DNA from: Haliscomenobacter sp.
Lineage (GTDB): Bacteria; Bacteroidota; Bacteroidia; Chitinophagales; Saprospiraceae
Direction of reading: 5' to 3'
Assembly: GCA_016707205.1 (NCBI GenBank)
Contig: JADJHZ010000009.1
Coordinates: 62,001 to 126,000 of the forward strand
Length of the DNA stretch: 64,000 nucleotides
In this document: one piece after another, positions 36,719-45,636 of the stretch
Numbering within the stretch: the first letter of the stretch is position 1
How the letters are laid out: the number at the start of each line of letters is the position of its first letter
Translations under genes and position numbers: made by a program
Notes under the pieces: generated by a model
What the model saw: the letters and a program-made list of their open reading frames with translations, nothing else
Databases searched by the model: none
What the model was told of the DNA's origin: nothing

Positions 36719-37516
36719 CTATTTTCTTTGATAGATCTTAACGTAATCAATTTCAAAAACATGAGGAAAGAGGGAATCGTCAATTCCTTTTCGACCTCCC
36801 AAACCTCCTCCGATAGCCAGATTCACAATGAGGTGGAACGTCTGGTCGAAGGGCCAGGCGCCGGAATCCGTATGCTCGTTTTTGAAGGTAAAATAGAGGT
36901 CTCCGTCGACGTAGGACCTCAACTCCTCTGCTTCCCATTCCAGGGTATACACATGAAACCGGGAGGTCGTCGTGGGAAGGTACCGTCTTTTGCCTACCTG
37001 GGTCCCTTTCATGTGGTTATAGCGACCGGTATGGACCGTCGACAACACCGTGTCCGGATCAAAACCTACATGTTCCATAATATCGATTTCGCCTCCATTG
37101 GGCCATTGCCCATAGGGACTTTGCGTAGGCATCATCCAGATCGCAGGCCAGGTTCCGCGGCCTTCCGGCACTTTAGCCCGCACCGATACTTTGCAATATT
37201 TCCAGTCGCCTTTGTTTTTGGTGGTCAGCCGGGCAGAGGAATAGGCTTTTCCGGAGGTCTCCTCCTTTCTCGCCGTAATTTTCAAGGTCCCTTTGCCGAC
37301 GTGCGCGTTGCGGGGATTCGCCAGGGTATACCATTGCTTTTCGTTATTTCCCCATCCGTATTCATTTCCCCGGGTATCGTAATTCCATTTGGTACTATCC
37401 GGCAAGCCTTTGTAATTGAACTTGTCCAACCAAACCAGCTCCCATTTAGGCGATTGAGCAACCAGTTGGAGTCCAGCAAGAAGAAAATATCCGGCGACCA
37501 GTATTTTAATCCACAT
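36719..37516 (-). CDS. GH16-family glycan hydrolase, laminarinase type
   Basis: A 265-residue secreted enzyme (signal peptide ending in LQLVAQ). The catalytic motif is GGEIDIMEHVG (ExDxxE, nucleophile and acid/base Glu), with WPAIWMMP and a C-terminal FHLIVNLAIGGGLGG block typical of beta-1,3-glucanases. It is the first gene after susD and is probably co-transcribed with it, across a hairpin-forming repeat. Confidence 0.9.
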   Translation of the reverse strand: MWIKILVAGYFLLAGLQLVAQSPKWELVWLDKFNYKGLPDSTKWNYDTRGNEYGWGNNEKQWYTLANPRNAHVGKGTLKITARKEETSGKAYSSARLTTKNKGDWKYCKVSVRAKVPEGRGTWPAIWMMPTQSPYGQWPNGGEIDIMEHVGFDPDTVLSTVHTGRYNHMKGTQVGKRRYLPTTTSRFHVYTLEWEAEELRSYVDGDLYFTFKNEHTDSGAWPFDQTFHLIVNLAIGGGLGGRKGIDDSLFPHVFEIDYVKIYQRK

Positions 37517-37568
37517 GCCATTTCGTTTTGCGGGTAAAAAAGAACCCTTTTTTAGACGTTAGCTGCTG

Positions 37569-37650
37569 GTGATTAATGATTAATGATTGGTGATTGGTGA
37601 TTGGTGGTTAGAAGCCCAACCACTAACCACTAACCACCAACCACTAACCT
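37569..37650. repeat. Tandem repeat and hairpin between susD and GH16
   Basis: Iterations of TGATTGG / GGTTAGTGG type sequence include TTGGTGGTTAG (37601-37611), a perfect complement of CTAACCACCAA (37630-37640). The stem-loop lies just after the susD stop and may attenuate read-through into the downstream enzymes. Confidence 0.6.
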
Positions 37651-37656
37651 CCCCTT

Positions 37657-39189
37657 CTATTGCAGCCACCAAGGGGCTTTGTTGATCCCATCATACCCTT
37701 CAAACTGTTCCTGCACCGCTTTATTGTAGTTTTCGGGATTAGTAGTCAGTTCGTTGGGCGGGTATTTCCAGCGTTTGGGATAGACCTTGGGGTCATCCGG
37801 ATTCAAGCTGGTCGACGGGTTCAAGGGGAATTCGGGGTATCCGGTACGGAGGAACGTCCGATAGCTGAACAGCGAATTACCCTGGAAAAAGTCCAGCAGC
37901 CAGCGCTGGGTGATAATCTGTTTGATCCGGTCGGCTTTTGTGCCACCGGTTTTATAAGCGGCTTCTCCGGTAAAATACCCGTCGATGTAGCTTTGCGTGA
38001 TCGGCATGCTATGCAGGTTAGCCGCAGTCGCCGAAGGCAAACCCATATAGTATTTCAAAATCGCTTTCACCCCATTTTCATAATAGGTCTGGGCAGAACC
38101 CGGGAGCCATCCTTCCTCGATTGCTTCCGCGATAATGAAGCACTGCTCCGAATACGTAAAATACAGCATGGGGTCGCCGGCCCGCAGGGCGACATAACGC
38201 TTGTTGACCAGGGAATACTTCCCGGCAGCCCGGTTGATGGCGAGCTGCTCGGCGGATAATTCGGTAGGAGCTCCCACATAAGCCGCGAAATCGTTATCCT
38301 TGAGTCCGCCGGTAATTTTCTCAGCGGCAGGCTCGGCAAAATAGAACAACCGTCGGTCGCTGGTCAGTTTCAGATAATTGACCACCAAATCAGAAACTGC
38401 GGTGTTGATCCTCCGGTTTTCGCCGTTGAAAAACGGATGGCTGGCATTGGTATTATCCGTGTAAACCAGCTGGAAGTTATCGGCTTCCGTCAGCAAGTTC
38501 CCTGCGGCGACGATTTCCGCAAACCGGGCTTTCTGCTCCGCCGTGATTTTTTTGCTCATCGTGTTCAACACCTTTAACTGCCAGGCGTTACAGAGCCTGC
38601 GCCACTTGACCGGGTCGCCGCCGTACATGATGTCGCCGCCAAATTTGGCGCCTGTTGCAAAGTTAGCCTCTGCTTGTTTCAAATCATCCAGTACTTGTTT
38701 GAACACATCGGCTTGCTTGTCGTATTTCGGTTTGGTGATGCCATCTGTTGCCTTGCCGGCTTCGGAATACGGAACGTCCCCCATCTCGATGGTCATCCCA
38801 AACCCTCCGGTTGCTTTGAAGAAAAGCGCCAGCCCTTTGAAGGAAGATTCGGTTGGGTTACCTTTAGCAGCCTCCTCCATCAATTGGAGATTGGTCAGCT
38901 TCTGCAAAGCGCCGAAACTGCCATAAGGGTAATACGAGTAATAGTACTGATACGGATTAGGGTTGGTTTCCAGCAGCACGGTATGCTTTGCCCACAGGTT
39001 TCCTGATCCGAAGTCGGTGGGGTTTACATTCCAAAACCGGTAGGCGTCCTTCATCAGCTGGGTGGCCAGCAAATCAGGAGTGACGGAAGAGGGGGCATTT
39101 GGATTGGTATTCAGTTCATTGAAATCGGTACATGAACTGAGGGTAAAAACAATCAGCCAGATAATGGCTATTAATATTTTCCCTTTCAT
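37657..39189 (-). CDS. SusD/RagB-type surface glycan-binding lipoprotein
   Basis: 510 residues with a lipoprotein signal (IAIIWLIVFTLSSC, then TDFNELNTNPN) and TPR-like helices. It matches the SusD-like_2 branch (WAKHTVLLETNPNPY, NAWQLKVLNTMSKK). Such proteins cap the SusC transporter as a lid for oligosaccharide capture at the cell surface. It is 11 bases downstream of susC. Confidence 0.92.
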   Translation of the reverse strand: MKGKILIAIIWLIVFTLSSCTDFNELNTNPNAPSSVTPDLLATQLMKDAYRFWNVNPTDFGSGNLWAKHTVLLETNPNPYQYYYSYYPYGSFGALQKLTNLQLMEEAAKGNPTESSFKGLALFFKATGGFGMTIEMGDVPYSEAGKATDGITKPKYDKQADVFKQVLDDLKQAEANFATGAKFGGDIMYGGDPVKWRRLCNAWQLKVLNTMSKKITAEQKARFAEIVAAGNLLTEADNFQLVYTDNTNASHPFFNGENRRINTAVSDLVVNYLKLTSDRRLFYFAEPAAEKITGGLKDNDFAAYVGAPTELSAEQLAINRAAGKYSLVNKRYVALRAGDPMLYFTYSEQCFIIAEAIEEGWLPGSAQTYYENGVKAILKYYMGLPSATAANLHSMPITQSYIDGYFTGEAAYKTGGTKADRIKQIITQRWLLDFFQGNSLFSYRTFLRTGYPEFPLNPSTSLNPDDPKVYPKRWKYPPNELTTNPENYNKAVQEQFEGYDGINKAPWWLQ

Positions 39190-39200
39190 TGGATGCTGTT

Positions 39201-42200
39201 TTAGAGTGTCAGTTTAAAGTTAAAGCCCAGGTACCTGACCGAGGGGTCGGCGAAATCTTCGCGTCCTCCATCTGGGTCGGAGTATTTGAAATCCTTGGCC
39301 TTGAGGAATACGTTCTGCCCGATGAAACTAATAGACGCGCCCTTGGCTACCTTCTTCAGCACGCTGGGTGGAATTTGATAGGTGAGGGAAATTTCGCGAA
39401 TCTTGAAGAACGTTTTGGAATACGTATCGGCAGGGCTTCCGTTCCCTCCCCAAGCGCTACTGTTGTGCAAGTCGATAGCATACTGCTTATACGTCGTATA
39501 CACGTCGTTCGGAGCAAACTCGCGGGTGTCCTTGGTGATATTTCCAAACGCGTCAAAGGTAACGGTACCGCCAACGACTTTGACGCCCTGGCCCAAAAAG
39601 TTGGAAGTACCCGGGCTGGCTACGTCTTTGGCGCGCTCTGGTGTGAGGGAATTTGGATGTACGCCGGCTTGCCACATATAGCTTTCGGTCCGGGTGTTCA
39701 TAATCCCACCAGAAACCCCGTCCAGCGACACATATAGGCTGAGGTTTTTATAGCGCAAGCTCGTATTCACGCCCCAGATCCAATCAGGATCTGTGAATCC
39801 GAATCTGGAGTCGTAGGAACTATATACCAAACGGCCATTATTGAAGATCAAATCGCCGGAGGGGCTGCGCAAAAAGTCGCGGCTAGCCAGCACATCCACC
39901 CGCTCGCCCACATTTATCCAGGGCCTTTTGGCGGAGAACAAGGAATCGAGGGCAGAATATACGCGTTTGTAGGTCGACCAGTTCAGGCTGACATCCCATT
40001 GCCAATCCTTTCTACTCAGCGGCGTACCTCCCAGTACGACTTCCCAACCGCGCCGGTTGGTCACTTCTTTGGTATTCGTGAAAACCCCAGAATATCCCGT
40101 AGCGGGGGAAATCGATCCGGTGATGATCCCGTTGTACAACTTCTTATCGTAGTAGGACACGTCGAAATTCAACTTGTTTTTAAACAGCAAGCCCTGCAAT
40201 CCCACTTCGGCCGTGTTCGCCGCTGCCGGCGTAATATCGGAAGGATACAAGCTGGACGGCACACTGGCGCCGCTGAGGGCATTCCAGGTAGCGTTGTTCA
40301 GGGTATAGCTGCTGTTGATGGCATACACGCCGGGAATCGTTTTGGAAACGGCATAGGACCCTCTTACCTTTAGGAGGTCGAGCCAGTCTTTGGTAGCAGG
40401 AAGCAACTCGGAAACCACAAAGCTACCGGATACCGAGGGATAGAAGTAGGAGCGCTTAGCTTCTGCTAACGTGGAACTCCAGTCTTCCCGTCCCGTCACT
40501 TCCAGGTAAATCAATTGGTTCCAGGAAATCCCCACCCGCCCGAATACCGAATTCACTTGCCTGCGGGAAAGGCTCTGATTGACTACCGGCGAGTTGATGG
40601 ATGCTTTAATCGAGAAAAATCCAGGAATCGAAATACCTCCGTTGGTGGCGGAGTTCAGGTTATCGTCCCGGTTGTAGAAGATCGTTCCGCCTGCCAAATA
40701 CTCGAACGTAAATTTATTCAGTTTGCGGTCCCCCGTCAGCAACATATCCGTGTTGATACTGTAGCCGGAACTTTGCCCGATCACATAGGCGCCCGTGTTG
40801 CCGCCGTTCCAGGTAGACGGGTTGCCTGGAACGCCCGTGTTGCCGGTGGATAAATAGGAACCTTTGGATACCCGCAGTTCCCCTACTTCTTTATAAAAAT
40901 CAACGCCCGAACGAACGGTGGCATTCAACCAATCGGCGATTTGGTAATTCACCGACAGATCGACGTTGAAGATATCCCGGTTGATTTCGTTCGTGCGCTC
41001 AAAACGATCATAATAGGGGTTGTTTTGACTAGCCCCAGTATACGAGCCGTTGGGTTGCAAGCCATAAATGTAATTTTGCTGTATGCCCTTCGTGATCCAG
41101 TAATTGTCTTTGTAATCCATCAAATCGAAGTCGGTAGAGGACCAAATAAGGAGGCTGTACATCGGGTCGTAGGAGGTATAGCCATTCGAACCTAAATTAG
41201 GAGAAGTCCTTTTGGCGTAAGACAGGTTAGAACTTACCCTGAACTTGTCCAGATTCAGATCCGCGCCAAAAGAATACGTGTATTTGTCCAGCGTGGAGTT
41301 CGGATACTGGCCTTTATTCTCAGTCCAGTTCAGCGAGTTGCGGAGGGAAATGTTTCCTTTGGTATAAGCTACATTGAGGTTGTTGTTAGAAGCATACCCC
41401 TGTTCCAGGAAGTTTTGGAAATTGTCAATACCAACCGGGAGGTAAGGCATGCTCTTGAAGGCCTTTTCGAGCGGGTCCCACTGAGTCTGTTCTTTGCCGT
41501 CCATGACGGTTCCCCACGACTGGTCGGAGTTGATATTATAGGTGTTGTTGGTGCCCCGGCCGTATACCGATTGCTTTTCTGGGACAGCCAGAAACCCTGC
41601 GGTAAACATCGTATTACTGGTAAACTCCACCGACAAGCCGGTTGCGCCTCCGCTGCCGTTTTTCGTGGTAATAAGGATCGCTCCATTCGAACCCCGGAAG
41701 CCGTAAAGGGCCGATGCCGTAGCGCCTTTCAATACGCTGATGGATTCGATGTCTTCTGAGGAGAAGTCGCTCAGCGTTTTGTTCTGATAGGCCACCCCGT
41801 CGATGACGATAAGCGGCTGTTCGCCCCGGATGGTAATGTCGGGCAAGGAGCCAAAATCCGGGGAGTTCCTTACCAATAACCCGGCTACCTTACCGGTCAG
41901 GGAGGTGGCAACGTCCACCCCGGAGACCTTTTGGAGGCTTTCACCCGACAATTTTTGCACGGAATAGCCCAGGGCTTTTTCTTCCCGCTTGATTCCTAAT
42001 GCCGTTACCACCACTTCGGAAAGTGTAGTGGCTTCCTCCATTTCGATAGTAAGGTCTCCTGCCTGGAGTACCGGAACTTCAATTTCCTGCATCCCAACAT
42101 AGGAAACCACCAGAACGGAGCCGATGGCTGGTACGGTAATCTGAAAACTTCCGTCGTCTCCGGCGATAATCGCCTGATCGGTGTTTTTCACCTGAATGGT

Positions 42201-42338
42201 TGCAAAGGCGAGCGGGGCGCCGGTAGCACTGGCCACCACTTTGCCCTTCACTGCAATGCCCTGAGCGGCAACGCTCCCGGCAAAAGCAACCAACAAAACC
42301 ATTACGTTAATTGCTGCTTTAATCCATTTCATAAACAA
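39201..42338 (-). CDS. SusC/RagA-type TonB-dependent transporter
   Basis: A 1045-residue outer-membrane protein. It has a signal peptide, an N-terminal carboxypeptidase-like domain (VKGKVVASATGAPLAFATIQ), a TonB box region (TLSEVVVTALGIKREEKALG), the plug (DITIRGEQPLIVIDGVAY, SALYGFRGSNGAILITTK) and a beta barrel ending in FNFKLTL. It imports oligosaccharides using energy from TonB-ExbBD. Length is typical. Divergent from the regulator gene. Confidence 0.95.
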   Translation of the reverse strand: MFMKWIKAAINVMVLLVAFAGSVAAQGIAVKGKVVASATGAPLAFATIQVKNTDQAIIAGDDGSFQITVPAIGSVLVVSYVGMQEIEVPVLQAGDLTIEMEEATTLSEVVVTALGIKREEKALGYSVQKLSGESLQKVSGVDVATSLTGKVAGLLVRNSPDFGSLPDITIRGEQPLIVIDGVAYQNKTLSDFSSEDIESISVLKGATASALYGFRGSNGAILITTKNGSGGATGLSVEFTSNTMFTAGFLAVPEKQSVYGRGTNNTYNINSDQSWGTVMDGKEQTQWDPLEKAFKSMPYLPVGIDNFQNFLEQGYASNNNLNVAYTKGNISLRNSLNWTENKGQYPNSTLDKYTYSFGADLNLDKFRVSSNLSYAKRTSPNLGSNGYTSYDPMYSLLIWSSTDFDLMDYKDNYWITKGIQQNYIYGLQPNGSYTGASQNNPYYDRFERTNEINRDIFNVDLSVNYQIADWLNATVRSGVDFYKEVGELRVSKGSYLSTGNTGVPGNPSTWNGGNTGAYVIGQSSGYSINTDMLLTGDRKLNKFTFEYLAGGTIFYNRDDNLNSATNGGISIPGFFSIKASINSPVVNQSLSRRQVNSVFGRVGISWNQLIYLEVTGREDWSSTLAEAKRSYFYPSVSGSFVVSELLPATKDWLDLLKVRGSYAVSKTIPGVYAINSSYTLNNATWNALSGASVPSSLYPSDITPAAANTAEVGLQGLLFKNKLNFDVSYYDKKLYNGIITGSISPATGYSGVFTNTKEVTNRRGWEVVLGGTPLSRKDWQWDVSLNWSTYKRVYSALDSLFSAKRPWINVGERVDVLASRDFLRSPSGDLIFNNGRLVYSSYDSRFGFTDPDWIWGVNTSLRYKNLSLYVSLDGVSGGIMNTRTESYMWQAGVHPNSLTPERAKDVASPGTSNFLGQGVKVVGGTVTFDAFGNITKDTREFAPNDVYTTYKQYAIDLHNSSAWGGNGSPADTYSKTFFKIREISLTYQIPPSVLKKVAKGASISFIGQNVFLKAKDFKYSDPDGGREDFADPSVRYLGFNFKLTL

Positions 42339-42696
42339 ATCATTTGAGTGGAAAAACTTGGTTTTTATTCAAATCCATTGAAAAGCGAAAAATCTTTAAT
42401 ACATCAATTCCCCGGATAACGCACATCGAAACCCTACAATATGAAAGGTATCGGGCGAAAATGATCTTTACGGATTTTAGAATTTAATTTGGCCCATGTC
42501 AAATTCATAGAACGAATCTAATCAATAACTTTTCTTTACTAAAATAATATACTACAACACTGCTACAGCATTCCGGCGCCTCCTTTCACAGGATACATCA
42601 ACACATATACAGCACCCCATCATTAATTACAACATTACTACATCATCCTATTTTTTTCTACCTTTAGGGCAGCGCGATACTCAAAACCCAAACGGT
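42339..42696. other. 358-base divergent control region of the SusCD locus
   Basis: An AT-rich gap between susC (leftward) and the regulator (rightward). CTACCTTTAGG (about 42658-42668) is one mismatch from the TAnnTTTG element for the regulator. No coding sequence was seen. Binding sites for the regulator are expected here but could not be defined. Confidence 0.5.
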
Positions 42697-45636
42697 ATGC
42701 AAGAATTTCTTCGTTGTTGCATTGGGGCAAAGGCTAGGCCCCGCCTCCGAAGGACGGCTCTCCAGGCAGTCGGGCTTATCTTTTGGCTTTTCACATCCTT
42801 TGCTGCCTTTTGCCAGGGAATTCCATTCACCCAAAACTTCGGCAAGCATCAATATCGGGGAGGCACCCAAAACTGGGCCATTACGCAGGACGACGACGGG
42901 ATCATCTACATTGCCAATAACAAGGGGCTCTTGGAGTTCGACGGCAAAAGCTGGAGAATCACCCCGGTCGATAATCAAACGATTGTTCGCTCGCTGGCGT
43001 TTGGAAAAAATTCGAAAATTTGGGCTGGCGCCCAAAGCGAATTCGGATATTTCGAGCCCAACCCCAATGGGATTTTAACCTACCACTCCCTTCGAAATCT
43101 GCTCCCTGCCACTCCGATTGCCGACGTTTGGAGAATTGCCGTTGCCGATGAGCATACCACCTTCTTCCAAACCAGCAAGCTGGTCTTCTCCATAAAGGGA
43201 ACCACCACTCTTAAGCCGTTCCAGCCCATATCCACCTTTGTTTTCTTTGGCAAAGCCAACGGACGCATCCTTGCCCAGGACATTCAGGCAGGTCTGATGG
43301 AATGGACCACCGGCGACTCCCTGAAGGTCATTGCTCCCCCGCCGCCAAAATTCGGGATTATTTCTTCCCTTATGCCCTGGAGCAAAGACACGATCCTGCT
43401 CACCACCCAGAATGGCTACATCTGGGCGCTTTCCGGAAACCAAATTTCCCCCTGGCATACCGAAGCAGATGACTTCCTCCTCAAAAACCGAATTTATACG
43501 GCCACCGTGCTCGCGGATGGCAAACTGGCTTTAGGGACTTCCCAGGGAGGCATCGTTATCCTGGATCGCCAGCGCAAACCCTTTGTCTTCCTGAACAAAA
43601 AAAATGGCCTCCAAAACAACAATATCCTTTCCCTCTTCACCGACCGGCAGGGAAACCTTTGGGCTGGCTCCGACAATGGCGTAGACTACATCCTGGTCAA
43701 CTCCCCTTTCTCCTTTCTGCTCCCCGACGGAGACCTCGAAGGCGCCGCCTACTGCGCGAATCTCGACGGCCCATGGGCGTATTTTGGCACCAACAACGGG
43801 TTGTATGCTACTCCTTTGCCTCCAGACAAAACATTGGCCCATTCCACCTTTTCGCTTGTGCAAAACACCCAGGGACAAGTTTGGGGCATTTCTAAAGTCA
43901 ACCAGGAGTTGTTTGTAGGGCATCACGACGGCCCCTACCGGTTATCCCATCCACTGCGAGCGGATCTGATCGGCTATTTTACTGGCCCATGGACCTATAT
44001 GGAAATCGAAGGGCACGAAAACCTCATGCTTGTCGGCGCCTACCACGGGTTGCACCTGTTTCAGCGAAGGGACAACACCTGGCAAATCATCAAATCTTAC
44101 CCGGAATTTTATCAGGAATCCTGCCGGATCCTGGCCATGGAAAGCCCGCACATCCTCTGGATTGCTCACCCCTACCGGGGCATTTACCGGGCGGAGTTTA
44201 GCCCTGATTTTTTGGGTTTGAACGTCTCCTTCTTTAACTCCCAGAATGGGCTTCCTTCCGACATTTCCAATTACGTCTATAAAATTGGCAGTGAAATCCT
44301 TTTTACGACCGAAAAAGGAATTTTAACCTTCGATGATTTGAAAGGCGCTTTCGAACCCTATCCTTTGCTAAACGACTTCTTCCCTTCTCCCGGCAGCGTG
44401 AAATACCTCCATGAAGGCCCCAATGGGGAGATTTGGTTCGTCGCAGGGGATGAAGTTGGTTATTTGGAAGTGAGCCAGCATAAGCCTTCCAGAAAATACC
44501 ATAAGCGGACGATCCCTTTTTTGAAGGGAAAAATCCTGTCCGGGTTTGAATTTATTTTGCCTTATAGCCCCCACCACGTCCTCTTTGGCACAGACCGCGG
44601 GTTTATCTTTTACAACCGGAGGCCAAAACCGAACCGTCCCCCAGGGGTATTGCTCCGCGACCTTTCCTTTAGCAGCCCGAAGGACAGCTTGGTGGCTACC
44701 GAACGAAAGCATCAGTTTCTTCATTCAACATCCAATGCGCCGATGGCATTCAAGCGCAAGGAAAACAGCTTTAAATTTGGTTTTTCCCTCCCCTGGTATG
44801 GTCAGCACGAACGCATTGAATATGCCTATTTGCTCGAAGGGCTGGACACGCATTGGTCGGAATGGAGCGAAAAAACGGAAAAAGAATACGCCAATCTAAG
44901 TCCCGGAACCTACTCCTTTAAAGTCAAAGCGCGGTTTTCGGAGTCTGAAGAAACGCCGCCATCCGTTTACCGTTTCCGCATCGCCCCTCCCTGGTTTGCC
45001 AACCGGCTGGCCTATTTGTTCTATTTCCTTCTTGCTGCGGGCATCCTGGGCTACCTGGTCATTGCGCCAAAACAGCGCTTTAAACGGGAAAAAGAATTCC
45101 TCACCACCGAACACCAGCGCAAAGAGGAAGATCACCGCCGCCGCACGGAAGCCGCCAAACTGGAACTGGACCGGGTTAAACAGGAAAAACTCCAGGCGGA
45201 AATCGACTACAAAAATAAAGAGCTGGCCTCTACCACCCTCCACCTGCTGCAAAAAGGGGAAATTCTTCATAAGATCCAGGACGATATCCAGCGCATTGCC
45301 CGCACCTGCAACCAACCGGATACCCGCAAGGATCTCCTCTCCCTCACCAAAGTGCTCGCTCAGGACGCCCAGCTCGATGCCGACTGGGGCCAGTTTGCCC
45401 AGCACTTCGACCAGGTCCACAGCGAATTTCTCCGAAGGCTGCGCGAACGCTTTCCGGAACTGACGCCTCGCGACCAAAAACTGTGCGCATACCTTCGCAT
45501 GAACCTATCCACCAAAGAAATCGCCCCGCTCCTGAATATATCGGTACGAGGGGTAGAGATCAGCCGCTACCGGCTGAGAAAAAAATTGCACTTAGAAAAA
45601 GAGGCTAACCTGACGGACTTCCTGCTCAATTTTTAG
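42697..45636 (+). CDS. Reg_prop/Y_Y_Y sensor with LuxR-type HTH
   Basis: A 979-residue membrane regulator. A signal-like N-terminus precedes a two-bladed propeller of Reg_prop repeats (about 60-650; DDDGIIYIANNKGLLEFDG, DRQGNLWAGSDNGVDYI), a Y_Y_Y domain (about 680-765), one TM helix (LAYLFYFLLAAGILGYLVIA), a charged coiled coil, and a LuxR-type HTH (LTPRDQKLCAYLRMNLSTKE). There is no histidine kinase or receiver. It is the likely direct ligand sensor of the SusCD locus. The overlap with GH3 at the 3' end is 11 bases. Confidence 0.85.
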   Translation: MQEFLRCCIGAKARPRLRRTALQAVGLIFWLFTSFAAFCQGIPFTQNFGKHQYRGGTQNWAITQDDDGIIYIANNKGLLEFDGKSWRITPVDNQTIVRSLAFGKNSKIWAGAQSEFGYFEPNPNGILTYHSLRNLLPATPIADVWRIAVADEHTTFFQTSKLVFSIKGTTTLKPFQPISTFVFFGKANGRILAQDIQAGLMEWTTGDSLKVIAPPPPKFGIISSLMPWSKDTILLTTQNGYIWALSGNQISPWHTEADDFLLKNRIYTATVLADGKLALGTSQGGIVILDRQRKPFVFLNKKNGLQNNNILSLFTDRQGNLWAGSDNGVDYILVNSPFSFLLPDGDLEGAAYCANLDGPWAYFGTNNGLYATPLPPDKTLAHSTFSLVQNTQGQVWGISKVNQELFVGHHDGPYRLSHPLRADLIGYFTGPWTYMEIEGHENLMLVGAYHGLHLFQRRDNTWQIIKSYPEFYQESCRILAMESPHILWIAHPYRGIYRAEFSPDFLGLNVSFFNSQNGLPSDISNYVYKIGSEILFTTEKGILTFDDLKGAFEPYPLLNDFFPSPGSVKYLHEGPNGEIWFVAGDEVGYLEVSQHKPSRKYHKRTIPFLKGKILSGFEFILPYSPHHVLFGTDRGFIFYNRRPKPNRPPGVLLRDLSFSSPKDSLVATERKHQFLHSTSNAPMAFKRKENSFKFGFSLPWYGQHERIEYAYLLEGLDTHWSEWSEKTEKEYANLSPGTYSFKVKARFSESEETPPSVYRFRIAPPWFANRLAYLFYFLLAAGILGYLVIAPKQRFKREKEFLTTEHQRKEEDHRRRTEAAKLELDRVKQEKLQAEIDYKNKELASTTLHLLQKGEILHKIQDDIQRIARTCNQPDTRKDLLSLTKVLAQDAQLDADWGQFAQHFDQVHSEFLRRLRERFPELTPRDQKLCAYLRMNLSTKEIAPLLNISVRGVEISRYRLRKKLHLEKEANLTDFLLNF

